Below are positions 1 through 12,300 of a DNA stretch of 64,000 bases, in pieces. The notes under the pieces were generated by a model that was not told the origin of the DNA, made no database searches, and saw only the letters and a program-made list of their open reading frames with translations. The first letter of the stretch is position 1. Each line of letters begins with the position of its first letter. The translations under genes were made by a program, and so were the position numbers. The DNA comes from Pyrenopolyporus hunteri (Eukaryota; Ascomycota; Sordariomycetes; Xylariales; Hypoxylaceae), in contig CADCXC010000014.1 in NCBI GenBank assembly GCA_902806595.1, positions 620,001 through 684,000 of the forward strand. The letters run 5' to 3'.

Positions 1-3000
1 CCAAGCCGCCTACGGCCCATGCCCTTGCCCCATGCCCACGATCCCATCCATGGGTCCATCCATATCTGCCTAGGGGGGGAGGGGATCCCCCCAGGGCTTG
101 TCTAAAGACAGATTGACAGGATGACGGGGTAGGCTCGGCATACCGTCGCGTCTCCTCGCGTCGCATGTCTCTTCTTAACCTAGCTGTTAGGGTCTTATCT
201 CTTCGTGTTATATGTGGCTTGGGATAACCCCACACTCAGGCCCTCTAAACGCCCGAGCCAACCGAGTAGAGAATCCTCCGGGCAAGCCTCTTTTCCTTGG
301 CGTATGGACACGGCCATGAATCCATCCCGCCCAACGAGATTGGCGGCCTTGCCACCACCACCCATGGCTCTCTCCCATGGCTTGCCCTCCCTCGGCAGAT
401 TCTTTTCAAGGAGTGCACTCCACGATCTGTCTATCAAAAGCTGCTGACCCACTAGGGACGCTCAGACTGCCCTTCCATGACCTGCTCGTCCGTTGCTTCT
501 GCATGGCACGACAGCGCGGGAGATTCCCCAGATCCCTGTTTACCCGCTCTTGCAGGCAGAAGAGCATCCACACAATTTGGCCATTCTGAGTCTAGCAAGC
601 GTAGATAACTTGCTGCGAGAATAGCCTCTCCCTTACTTGGGTAGACAGGCGCCTCTATTTTTATTTTGCTATTTTATTAAACGTCGTTTTTTTTTTTCGA
701 TGGGGAAAACCATGTTCTCCTATTCTACGGATCGATGTACGTACGCATGCAAAGGTAAGTCGACCGTTCAAGACCGCCCGCCATTCGCCAGTGACGCAAT
801 TTACCATTATTATTTATAACAGCGCTGCTGCCGAGACCTGAATTTTGGCCAGGAGGCTTGGCAACTACGTCTGTAAGTTAAGGTCTCTTACGAGGCCTCC
901 CCGCTAATGTAGATAGGCATCTGTCTATCTATCTAGAGCACGCGCATGGGGACGTACGTGCGAGGTGAGGTTACGGTTACGTAGGTAGGATGTAGTTCTT
1001 TGGTGGACGGTTGATCTGGAGATCTCAAACCCAATCTCATCAACCCTCCGCGCGGCCGAATCATCGTAAAGCCTATGTCTGTCGTCGTCAATCGGTGAAA
1101 CCAGCGCTATCCGATACGGCGACACCTCGAGGGTGTCACAGCATCCGGACAAATATCATAGAACCCAGCCACACAGCATGTTTCTTTTAATTTCCTGTTC
1201 TTATGTTTTGGAATGGTGGCTGATGGACAATGTTTCATGTTTAAATCAACACTCCCAAGACGCTCGCCGAATGATTCTCCAGGGCGATTTCAAGGTAACC
1301 GTCGAGAGACATTCGGAAGTGACATCTTCTCCCACGTTGGAAAAAGGGGGGGGCGCCCTTCACACGGTCAAGTCGGCTCGACGACCTACCGAAGTCGAAT
1401 AATATCACCAGCCCACCTTCTCCTCACCTTCCGGTATCGCTTGGCAATCTCTTGATCTTTCCCTCGCAAACCGCCGACGATGCCCTGCGCGACGGGATAC
1501 AGGCCGCGTAGGCCACCGGTAGAACAATGGCGCACTCCATACGATGTTGATAATGCCGCCCGATGCAGTTGTCCACTTCCTTTCCACCGTTGATAGACTA
1601 GGCACCCAGCAGTAGAAGCGACCTTGTGATGCGCCCTGGCCTGCCTGTTCCGCCCTATTCCACGGCATCCTTCATAGCACTCACCGGCTGCCTACGTCCT
1701 GCGCCATCGTACCCATCGCCATGGCGCATCGTCGCGCGCGGGCCGTGACAGCAACGGTAAAAGAGAGCCGATGACATACGATGCGATGCGCCTTCGCCAC
1801 AGCGGGCGTCGACGCGGCCTTTCACATGCCATGCCGTGCCATGGGCCGTGTCTGGAAGTTGGGGGACAGCAACGAAGCGAATACACATGTACGTACGTAG
1901 AGACAGGTAGTCTCATCATCCCATCATGCCACTTCGTACTTTCGCCGAGACCCTTTGACACGAGGCATCGTCGATCCTATCCCGTTTGGCGGGTCTCTGT
2001 CACGTAGGTACATTTGGTAGATGATACCTTGGTAAGGTAGGTAGGTATGTAGGGAGTAGATGGATACCTGTCGTGCGTATGTAGGTAGGTAGGTAGGCAG
2101 GCAGGTAGGTAGGTAGGTAGGTATGCATTTTCCACTTCTTGTTTCCCGAGCAAAAAGCTGGTTATCAGAACTCAGAAAACAGACGCTCTTTTCCCTTCAC
2201 CCCCGGGATTTCCTCTCCCACCCGTTGCTATTTTTAAAACGAAAGGGGGCGCGGCGGCGGGACGGCATTGCATACCTACATACCGTACGTACACACGTAC
2301 ACACGTACATACCACGTACTATATTTCCTTCTCTTGTTCGTCGATCAGCCCAGAGCCTGGATACCAATGGGAGGGCGCAGAGCAGCGCGGGAAAATCTGC
2401 CGGCTGAATTTGTGGATCATATGAGTCAGATTTAATATAGATCCGCAACCGTATCGCTGCCTTCGCCGTCAATCTAAGTCCGGCAAGTCTTTTTAAAGTA
2501 TCTTCTCTTCTCTTCTCTCCTGGCCGTCGCAATTACGACTATGTGGGTAGTCGGCAGGCGGACGGGCTCTAAGAGGAGTGAGAGGGAGGACTAGACTACC
2601 TTAGGTACCTCTTAGACCTCGTAGTTATTTACATGTCGCATCGAGTCTGGCGGTTGACGCAGATTTTCTGTTTCACTTCGGTGGTATCCGGAGAAGTTAG
2701 TCTTTTGCTGTCCCTTGAGTCCTACCGAAGCGCCATTAGTGTTGCGACTAGGTACCTAGGCAAAGCGGGAGACCGAAGACTGTTTGGGTTAGAAACTATA
2801 TCGATCGTATTGAATAATATCATAAATTAGCGAATGCAATATATGGGAGGTGTTCGATATACTAAAAGAAAAAAATATCATTAAACTAATACAAATACGT
2901 TTAGAAGTGAAGTTGAATGTAAGTGATGACATGAATGCTCACGATGATTTCATACGATCCGGAATTATTAGGTGGACACGTGTTGACGGCCCGGAGAGAG

Positions 3001-3272
3001 ACTTTGCCAGCTGTGTACCTAATCTAGGTACTCTTTAAAAACTGATAACGATAGCTTTATCGATAAAGCGCGCCTAGTGACGCCGCCCTCTGGTTCGATT
3101 GCAATTTGATTACTGCCGCTACGCAGCTATCCAGCTACTCCCATTCATTATTCAGCACCGAGTCCATAATTTCCATTAAAACATCCAACGCTGGGGATTC
3201 TTACCGTAATATGATGCAGATTCACCTGGAGAAATACCGCGGAAAATAAAGAGTAAAATAAAAGGCGGCAGG
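1..3272. other. Non-coding left flank upstream of DIS3
   Basis: I see no convincing gene here. The open frames are short, overlap on both strands and resemble no family I know. The stretch contains TAGG/CAGG tetranucleotide repeats (densest at 2081-2122), short T runs, a CT-rich run near 2500-2520 and scattered TACGTA/TACCTA words. The last few hundred bases are the 5' leader and promoter of DIS3. Confidence 0.6.
2081..2122. repeat. (TAGG)n / (CAGG)n microsatellite
   Basis: About ten tandem tetramers of GTAG with two CAGG variants. The same tetramer recurs in most intergenic stretches of this window. Confidence 0.9.
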
Positions 3273-6200
3273 ATGACCAGTCTCAAGAGGCCCCAGGGCG
3301 CAGACCCGTATTCGCCGAACCTCTCGAGCAAAACGTACGTGAGATCTACCAAGAGCGGCAAGGTCCAGAAGATTGTGCGCGAGGTTTATCTCCGAGAAGA
3401 TATCCCCTGCTCCTCCAAGCTATGTTCAAGATGCCTCGCTGACCCACCGAGGAACGCGAACGGAGAGTGTAAGTCTACCCTGTCTAGTCGGCAACGCATC
3501 CCGATAACAGGTACCGTAGCTAACATCAATTCTAGTATCCCCATTCGTCCTCTCGGACAAACCAGCAGGCACCAAGGCATACCCCCAGGGGCATTATCTC
3601 GTCCCTGACACAAATGCCCTACTTAATGCCATGGATCTGTTCGAGCAGAGCTCTGCCTTCTACGATGTGGTCATCTTACAGACCGTCCTAGAGGAACTGC
3701 GGAACAGGTCTCTGCCGCTATATAACCGGCTGATAGGCCTGACAAAGAGCGAAGAAAAGCGCTTCTACGTCTTCTTCAACGAGTTTAGGCGCGAAACTTA
3801 CGTGGCTCGGCAACCGGACGAGACTATCAACGATAGAAATGATAGGGCTGTTCGTGAGGCTGTCAAGTGGTACAACGGCCACCTAGGTCTGAACAAGGGC
3901 AAACGGCTTCCGGTCACCGTTATGCTCACAGACGATAGACTTAATATCGAGAAGGCAACGAAGGAGGAAGTCCCAGCTATCACATTACGAGACTACGTTT
4001 CGGGTCTGGAAGATGCAGACCGTTTACTCGACATGATCCCCGACTCACAGGACCGAAGCATATCCAGAGACAAGAATGCTTCCGAGTTTCTCTATCCTGA
4101 ACACTACACACTGTCTAAGATGATGACTGGGGTCAAGAGCGGTATACTTCACCAAGGCATCTTCAATGTATCGCCGTACAACTACCTCGAGGCTTCCGTC
4201 AAGGTCCCTGCGTTCCCAAAGGCACTAATTATTCTCGGGCGAGAAAATATCAACCGCGCGGTAGATGGAGACGTCGTCGTTGTGGAAGTCCTCCCTCAGG
4301 ATCAGTGGAAGGAGCCTTCTACCAAGATTCTCGAGGAAGAAGCTGTTACAAAGAACGAGAACGCCGACAACGAAGAGGGAGACGATATAATTACCGAACA
4401 GGAGAGGCGAGCTCTGCAAGAACAAGTCAAGAAGACGCAAGGCTTGAGCACCGAAGGCCGGCCGCAGCCTACGGCAAGGGTGGTTGGCATCATAAAACGG
4501 AACTGGCGTCAATATGTCGGCCACGTCGACCCGTCGTCCGTCAGCCAGTCCGGCAGACAAGGCAGGAAGCAAGAAAGCGTCTTCCTAATCCCGATGGACA
4601 AGAAGGTACCGAAGATCCGCATACGCACGAGACAGGCCGGGGAGATAGTGGGAAAGCGAATACTCGTTGCGATCGATTCTTGGGATCGCGAGTCTCGACA
4701 TCCCGTCGGCCACTTCATCAGATCCCTAGGCGAATTAGAAAGCAAGGCCGCGGAGACCGAAGCACTGCTACTCGAGTACGATGTACAGTACCGGCCGTTC
4801 CCGAAGACGGTGCTAGACTGTCTACCTAAGGAGGGACATGACTGGAGAGTACCTTCTAGCACGGACGACCCTGGGTGGAGAGATAGAGAGGATCTTCGGG
4901 GTCTCCTAATCTGCAGCATCGATCCTCCGGGATGTCAGGATATCGACGATGCCTTACACGCGCGGCCTCTGCCAAACGGAAACTTCGAGGTCGGCGTCCA
5001 TATCGCAGACGTTTCGCACTTCGTGAAGCCGAGCAACGCCATGGACAATGAAGCAAGCATCCGAGGAACGACCGTCTATTTAGTGGACAAGCGCATCGAT
5101 ATGCTTCCGATGTTACTCGGTACCGACCTCTGCTCCTTGAAACCGTACGTAGAGCGTTACGCATTCTCGGTTATTTGGGAGCTTGACCAAGCAGCCGACA
5201 TCGTCAACGTGCGATTCACCAAATCAGTTATCAAGTCCCGCGAAGCATTTAGCTACGAGCAGGCACAACTACGTATCGACGACGCGTCGCAGCAAGACGA
5301 CCTAACGCAGGGTATGAGGACGCTGTTGATGCTCTCGAAGAAGCTTAAACAAAAACGAATGGACGCCGGAGCCCTGAGTCTCTCGTCTCCCGAGGTCAAG
5401 GTCGAGATGGAATCCGAGACCTCGGACCCTATCGACGTCAAGACCAAGGCGCTACTAGACACCAACTCCCTCGTAGAGGAGTTCATGTTGCTCGCCAACA
5501 TCAGCGTCGCGGGCAAGATCTACGAAGCCTTCCCGCAAACGGCCATCCTGCGCCGCCACGCCGCGCCGCCCAAGACCAACTTCGACGAGCTCGCCAACCA
5601 GCTGAAGGTGAAGCGGGGGTTCGAGCTGCGCTTCGACTCGTCCAAGGCGCTCGCCGACTCGCTGGACCGGTGCGTGGACCCGCGCGAGCCCTTCTTCAAC
5701 ACGCTGGTGCGCATCATGGCCACGCGCTGCATGATGAGCGCCGAGTACTTCTGCGCCGGCACCCAGGCGTACCCCGAGTTCCGGCACTACGGCCTGGCCT
5801 CCGAGATCTACACGCACTTCACCAGCCCGATCCGGCGGTACGCCGACCTGATCGCCCACCGGCAGCTCGCGGCGGCCATCGACTACGAGCCCATGCACGC
5901 GTCGACGCGCTCGCGCGGCCGCCTCGAGGCCGTGTGCAAGAACATCAACGTGCGGCACCGCAACGCGCAGCTCGCCGGCCGCGCCAGCGTCGCGTACTAC
6001 GTGGGGCAGTCGCTGCGCGGGCGCGTCGCCGAGGAGGAGGGGTTCGTCATGAAGATCTTCAGCAACGGCTTCGTCGTCCTGGTCCCGCGCTTCGGCATCG
6101 AGGGGCTCATCCGCCTGCGCGACCTGGCGGAGCCCGAGCCCGACAGCGTGTTCGACGCCGACACGTACACGCTCAGGACGACGGGGTCTAGGGAGGTCAC

Positions 6201-6300
6201 GGTCGAGCTGTTCATGAAGGTCCTCGTGCGCATCCGCGACGTCAAGGACGAGGCTACGGGCAAGAGGGGCGCGAAGATGGAGTTGGTTAGGGCTGGTTAG
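3273..6300 (+). CDS. DIS3: Exosome exoribonuclease/endonuclease DIS3 (RRP44)
   Basis: Catalytic subunit of the RNA exosome, a 3'-5' exonuclease with an added PIN endonuclease that works in nucleus and cytoplasm. Exons are 3273-3468 and 3536-6300; the 67-nt intron runs GTAAGT to TCTAG. The product is 986 aa, close to the usual ~1000. The N-terminus has the Cys-x4-Cys-x2-Cys motif of Dis3 (CSSKLCSRC), then a PIN domain with D90 in VPDTN and later acidic residues in DRNDR and TDDRL. Cold-shock domains follow. The RNB domain carries DPPGCQDIDDALH from about residue 528, with its Asp cluster intact, and an S1 domain ends the protein. The ATG at 3273 gives the conserved VRSTKSGK-VREVYLREDIPC start. 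From about 5540 the third codon positions become almost all G or C. Confidence 0.97.
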
Positions 6301-9300
6301 ATTCGGTGGTCAATACGTACCTACCTGTCTTAAGATGGGCGTTTGGCTCCAGTGAGGCGAAGCATAGGGACTACTTACGTGACACATTGTGTGAGCGGGA
6401 GGCGTAAATAGATACAGGTCTAGTTGGGACGGTGTTCACGAGAGTAGCCAAAGGGGTGTAGGAAAATAACACGGTTCAGTCTGAGTGCCTACCTACTACC
6501 TACTTTCATATTACACGGTTCTAGCTCTGCACATCAATGTCTACCTAGGTAGATGTAATTTACCTAGTAGCTGGCGTAGGTGGGTATATCTCTCGACAGC
6601 TACACATAAGCCGCCTGAGATGTTTTTCCATGTTTTACACAGGCGTGGAATGAACCTTCCTTAGGGCGCAAAAAGACGAGGATGCTAAAGCCTTTCCTTC
6701 TTCTGCAAGATGCGGCATCTATCTATACCGGACCCGTACCAGCATCTTTATATAATGCGGCGTCTGCAATATGACGAGTTAGTTGTGGACTTGTCCCCCT
6801 GGGTACCTACGTATATTCCATAGCAGGCAAGGCAGTTTTGATGTGTTGTGTTGTACTGCATCCTCCAGTGCTCGTGGTGTGGCATTTATCTACCACCTAG
6901 GTGCCGTATCTTGGGGATCTTCAAGCCATAATGATGGGAACCAGTGCTACCACCTAGGTACCTACCAGGCTGCTCGGCGTACCTAAGACGCCTTACTTAC
7001 TCCCCTAGGTAGGTAGGTAGCGAAAACATCACATACCCTCAGCTCTCACTTCTCAGCTCTCATCTCTCACCTTGCTATAGACCTCAGCTCTAGCTCTAGC
7101 ACCCTAAAAGGTATCAACCATACCGTACCACCTAATACCTACCTCCCTCGCTTCCTATATATGCGCAGGGCTCAAAGTACTTACATATGCAGTTATATAT
7201 ACCTAAGCAGGATATTATACAATACATACGTCCTCTTCCCCCAAACAGCTCCCTACCGCCCACCCACCTCCTGGCGTACGTCCCTTATTCTCAGCCATAA
7301 CACCAACGCCGCCCTCCCCTATCCTTATCCCTACTAACACTCACATATCGAGCCGTACCAGTGCCGCAGAAAGCCACCTCGACTTCACTCTTTTTTTTTC
7401 CCTTTTCCCCTGTCCCCCCTTCCTGTCCTGTCCTGTCCTCTCCTGCACCACGAAGCACGTAGGGACCCTACCTACCTACCTACCTACCTACCTACCTACC
7501 TACCTACCTACCTACCTACATACATACCTACATACCGACCGACCATCAAGCAAGCAGCCACGGTTCGCAGCGTGACCCCGGAACGTTCCGGATAGACGTA
7601 CGTGCGTACCTAGAGTAAAGCGTGTGAATAGTGACAGCACCGCCTTGGCGCCTTATAGGCTGCGCAGGACATTGTGTATGTGAGCATGCGTGTGCGCGTG
7701 CGTGCGTGCGAGTGTACGTAGGTTCGCATCTAGGTGGGTAATTAGGTAATTCATATCCGCAAGTTAGGTAGGTAGTTAGGCAGGGTAGTATTCATATTCA
7801 TATTTCACATTCACATTCACACCTGTGATCTTGCCCTGACATGCTTCTTCACATAGATACCTATTTGAATATCTCCTTACCGCCTTACCTACCGCCCTAC
7901 CTACCACCTACTTAGGTACCTACATACATACCTAGGTAGGTATATACGGTTCCCTATTAATCTAAGCCCTCTAAGCACCTAGGACATACGTCGACACATC
8001 CAAGACACACATCCGAGTCACGAAGCACATACATACATATGTAAGGTACCCACGTAGCATTTCGGTGTGTACCTACCTACCTCCTTATTTACCCACCTAG
8101 GCACTTATATATCGCGTAGTCGGGCAAAAGCCCTTTCCCTCGCCGCTCCGCGAATAGAATCGCGCCGCCGGAACTTGCCGCCCCAAGTGCCGACGCCTCT
8201 CGATATTAAGATGGGCGTGGGACATGCATTGCACCTCACATATGCGACCGCCTTTCTCGCGCGCGCAAACCAGTCAGCCAGCCACAGGGCGGGATCGGTG
8301 ATGAAGATTCTCGTGCTTTTTTCTTCTGCGTACGCATGTCCGGCCGGACCCTGGTTTGTGTTAACACCTGATGGGCGTGGTACTTGCTACTGTATGGCCG
8401 TGCATGTAGCTAGGTAGGTTTATATGTACCTGGACAGATAATACATAGACAGGCGAGTACCTAAGGTAGGTAGCTAGGGGGCAGGTGGAAAAAAGGGTCG
8501 GAGAGCGCACGCGGATGCGGATGCGCGGCGAGGTGCGCCGGCTCCGGGTAGGATGGCACGTACGTCTACGTACACATATTTAATATGTACAGTACTTTCG
8601 TAGACACCTACAATAGGAATACCACGAGAACGGCAACACTACGTAGAATATCGACAATAAAAAGCGAGCATATCGGAACGATCCGGGACTCATACGAAAA
8701 AAAGAAAATTACCTGTTGCACTATACGCGCAACCGTGGAAAAGGGGACTATAACATACCTTTGATATAGGGCAGATTATTAATAATGATAAGTCGAGGTC
8801 AAAGTTGAGGTTGGGAGAAGAAAAAAGAAAAGGGGAAACGAGATACGTCAAGCCTAAAAAGGCAATGAGCGTCCGATTCAAGCCAAGCAACGATCGAAAC
8901 ATGACTGCTTTGGGATAGCCTACGCGCTCGAAACGGCATGTAACGCCGTGCCAGAGTCCGTAATAGGGCCAGCCCGTAGCATCCCGGTCAGCGGGCACGC
9001 GCATGGAAAGATGAAAAGATGAAAAGATGGCGGGTTGTTCGATCTGCCCATAGTATATCCGCACGTCGATGGACATCTACTTGCTCATTCTGTAGAGGTG
9101 CAGCGATTTGAAATGACGAAGGTAACAATTACCGGCGGAACCGGCTTCTCGAAAGCCTGGAACCTCTTGTCGTCTTTTAATTAACATGTTGGGTGATGGT
9201 AGGCAGGAGATGATGGCTCGGACGGCCAGGCTTAGCTTTCGTCATTACGAGCCACTTTAAATCTTCACCTCGAGGCTCGAACCCGTACGCGAAGTTGATA

Positions 9301-12300
9301 TCGTCGAGGATCCACTGCTCGAGAGTCGCTAGGCGTAAACCGGGTCTTCTTGCGATAATTTGCGGTTTTCGTCCCGCGGTCGGTTAACACGTAAACTGGC
9401 ACGAGCCCGATTAACCGTCCTACTTAAGCAATGACCATGCGGGCGCTGTATCAATAGTGGAATTTAGTGATTTCTTACCGCAAGTAGCAACAGAGAATAT
9501 CACGCTTGCCAGTCGATCAGGTGGGGGACTAGATGGAACATAAAATTAAAAATCTCCGAAAGAAGGTTGGTTAAAAAAGAACCGTCCGTTAACTCGGCTC
9601 GAGGGTCTACGCTTTCTATCGCCATGACATGACCTTGTTACTTCGAGCGGGGGGTGGACGACTGCCGTCCATGGATAGTCCCCCTGTCTATGCTTCGTGA
9701 TCCTGCACTACAATGCAGGTTTGGCAGGTTTTGCTTATCGAAAGGAAACATCCAGAACCCGCAATGCCTCTATTGGCGTCGCTGCCCGTCAATAATAGCG
9801 GGCTAGCATGCTGGCTACTATACCGAGTCGAAATGGCTAACAAATATGTCTGGAGCCAACTAAAGGGTTTCCTCCGGAGTATAGTCTTATCGAGTTACGA
9901 CCTGAACATACCCACTAAGTGGCAACTGCTCTCGAATGAGTAATGCCGTGGGGGGCGAGGTTGTATGGCAGTTATTCCCACAACCCGGATAATTATGTTT
10001 CTTCCCACCAACGTGGATATGGTGTGCATCCACGATTGGCGCGAATATGTGGCAATAGGCCGGTGTTATAAGGTGCGATCGAGGAATGCCACTCCAAACT
10101 CGACCGGCTATAGTGATAGGTATAACGACATGTAACCCTCTTCTACTAATGCTTCGGTTAGCATCGCTGCATGATGCAGAGCCAGGCCCCTTTTACGAGC
10201 CGTATCTCAGCATACTCCGGTAACGCTTATTGAGGCCGACGGGATGAGTGTAGTTCTGGGACTTGTGGTTAGCCGCTTTCCTTCGTGAAGCAATGAGAAT
10301 CGGTGGCCAACATTATTCATTTAAAATTCTAGAATCACCGGTACACTGATGGAACGATCCGACCGTACCTCATATATGTTAGATACGTCCACAATGCTTC
10401 GTGTGTCAGTCTATTGGGCACCACATGGGGCTTCACATCTTTGACATATAGTGATATGGCTTGACATCGGCGCGACCTGTCGGCGTAATTTCTTACCGTG
10501 TCTTCCATGGCCTCTAGAAGAAGTCTAGACTCGAAGTTGTACACCGGGCTCACTCTCGCGAAGTTGGGTTATCAGACTCATGAGCTTACATGTAATTTAT
10601 GATTGGCGCCACTCGCGGCTCCTATTTTATCAAGCGGTCGAAGATTGGGTGATGGCGAGAAGAGGACAATGTAGAAACTCTTCCCCTTCACCGGTCCTCA
10701 TTTCGAGTGCCGACTGATGATTTCCGCTACAAGAATGAAGCGAGGCAAACGAACCAACTTTGGCACGTAGAGGGGAAATCCTGTCGGGCACCAAGACCGA
10801 TGCTTCGTATTGTGTGGCTGCAAAGGTGTACTTACTTTTGATCTTGTCGTGTAACCGACTATGAACTCCTAACCGGAAGGCTCTTATAGGCTCAGGACTC
10901 GGTTTGCGATTTCCATCGTCGCCATCCACTGTAAATAAAGCTTGGATCGCGTCATTACTGAAGCTGGGATGCTGGTGATGAGTATGTCTTGAAATATAGC
11001 GTCTTTGCTCTTACGTTCCATTTGTTTATTATGGATGGTGGGTTGGACGGTATTTCTTACCGTATAGGGGGCAAATATCGCTTGACGTTTTGCGACTATG
11101 TTGTCCGCTCGAAGTCTCGAGGACCCGCGTGATCATTTTTACGGCGGAAAGACACAGCTATGTTGGAAACACAACTCGATCCGGGGCAAGCTAGCTGCTT
11201 GTGGACCCGTGCTGGGGATCTGCGAGTCATTATGCACCTTTGCGGTGACAACGGATACCAACTCCACATAGAGCTATGCTAGGTAGGCGCTGTATGTACT
11301 ATGGTAGCATACCGTCGTTTGCGATGCAAGAAACCTAGAAGGGTATGCGTCTTGCTTGTAGACGCGGACAGAGCTGGGCATCTATTTCCAGAAATAGCGG
11401 TAGCCCGATCATGTACGCACGGAAGGAGGCGTCGTGAATTCATGGTTCTTCAGCGACGATGTCACGTCCCTTGTCTCTGCAGAAACCTTTAGGGACATAG
11501 CGCGGGCTATCCAATCGATTGTATTTCCTTAGCCACGACGTTGGCAGTCTACCACTGCGAGAAGAGTTAGAGCATACATTATTACACGCAGGAATGAATA
11601 CTGGCTGAGGACCCTCGGTTTGCAGGGCATCCTTCAGCAGAGACGGCACCTCGTGATGAATGTCTCGCTTCGTCGGCCGTCAGAGCCTAGAGACAGACCA
11701 GACCGTCGGGACTCCGTTGAAGGATTCAATATGTAAGACTGGCGGTGAAATGTTGGAGCAGATTGTCAATAATAAGGTTCCCCCAAGTTGAAGGATGAGA
11801 TGAAGACGGGAACGAGAATGCGGAAGGACAAATGAGGTGAGAGGGAGCTGAGGTGTGGGGCTTGAGTGGCTGGTTTAGCGCGTAGGGCTATCAACCTGCC
11901 GTACTGAGGTGCTTGCCAGCTCTTACCTTTAGGAATTAATTAGGTGTAGTAGCTACCATTAGGGTTGTTCCTCCAACGTTCTCCGCATCGTACGAACCAT
12001 GAATTAGGTAGGTACCACCTGAGGTAAGGGAAGCTCGTACGAAGTATCTACGTTAGATTAGGTACTTGGTATGGAGAAGGAGGTAGTTAGTTGTCTCGCA
12101 TTAAGACTTATTATTGAGATATCTGTACATAGTAAATCAGTGAGTAAGGTAATAACTGCGGCGAGTAAGCTCTGCAAGGAGAGAACAACTTGTCGATATA
12201 AACCTATACCTACCTACATACCTAGGTACATAACCGCCTATAATGCAATGTGCTACATGGAGGTACATGTAATCGATGCGCGCGCTTTAGGTTTTTCTTA

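Noticed and set aside
7467..7535. Possible CRISPR-like array
   Set aside because: It is a simple CCTA microsatellite with no spacers, in a eukaryote.
9280..9310. T-arm-like GGCTCGAACCC sequence suggesting a tRNA
   Set aside because: No matching acceptor, D or anticodon stem nearby.
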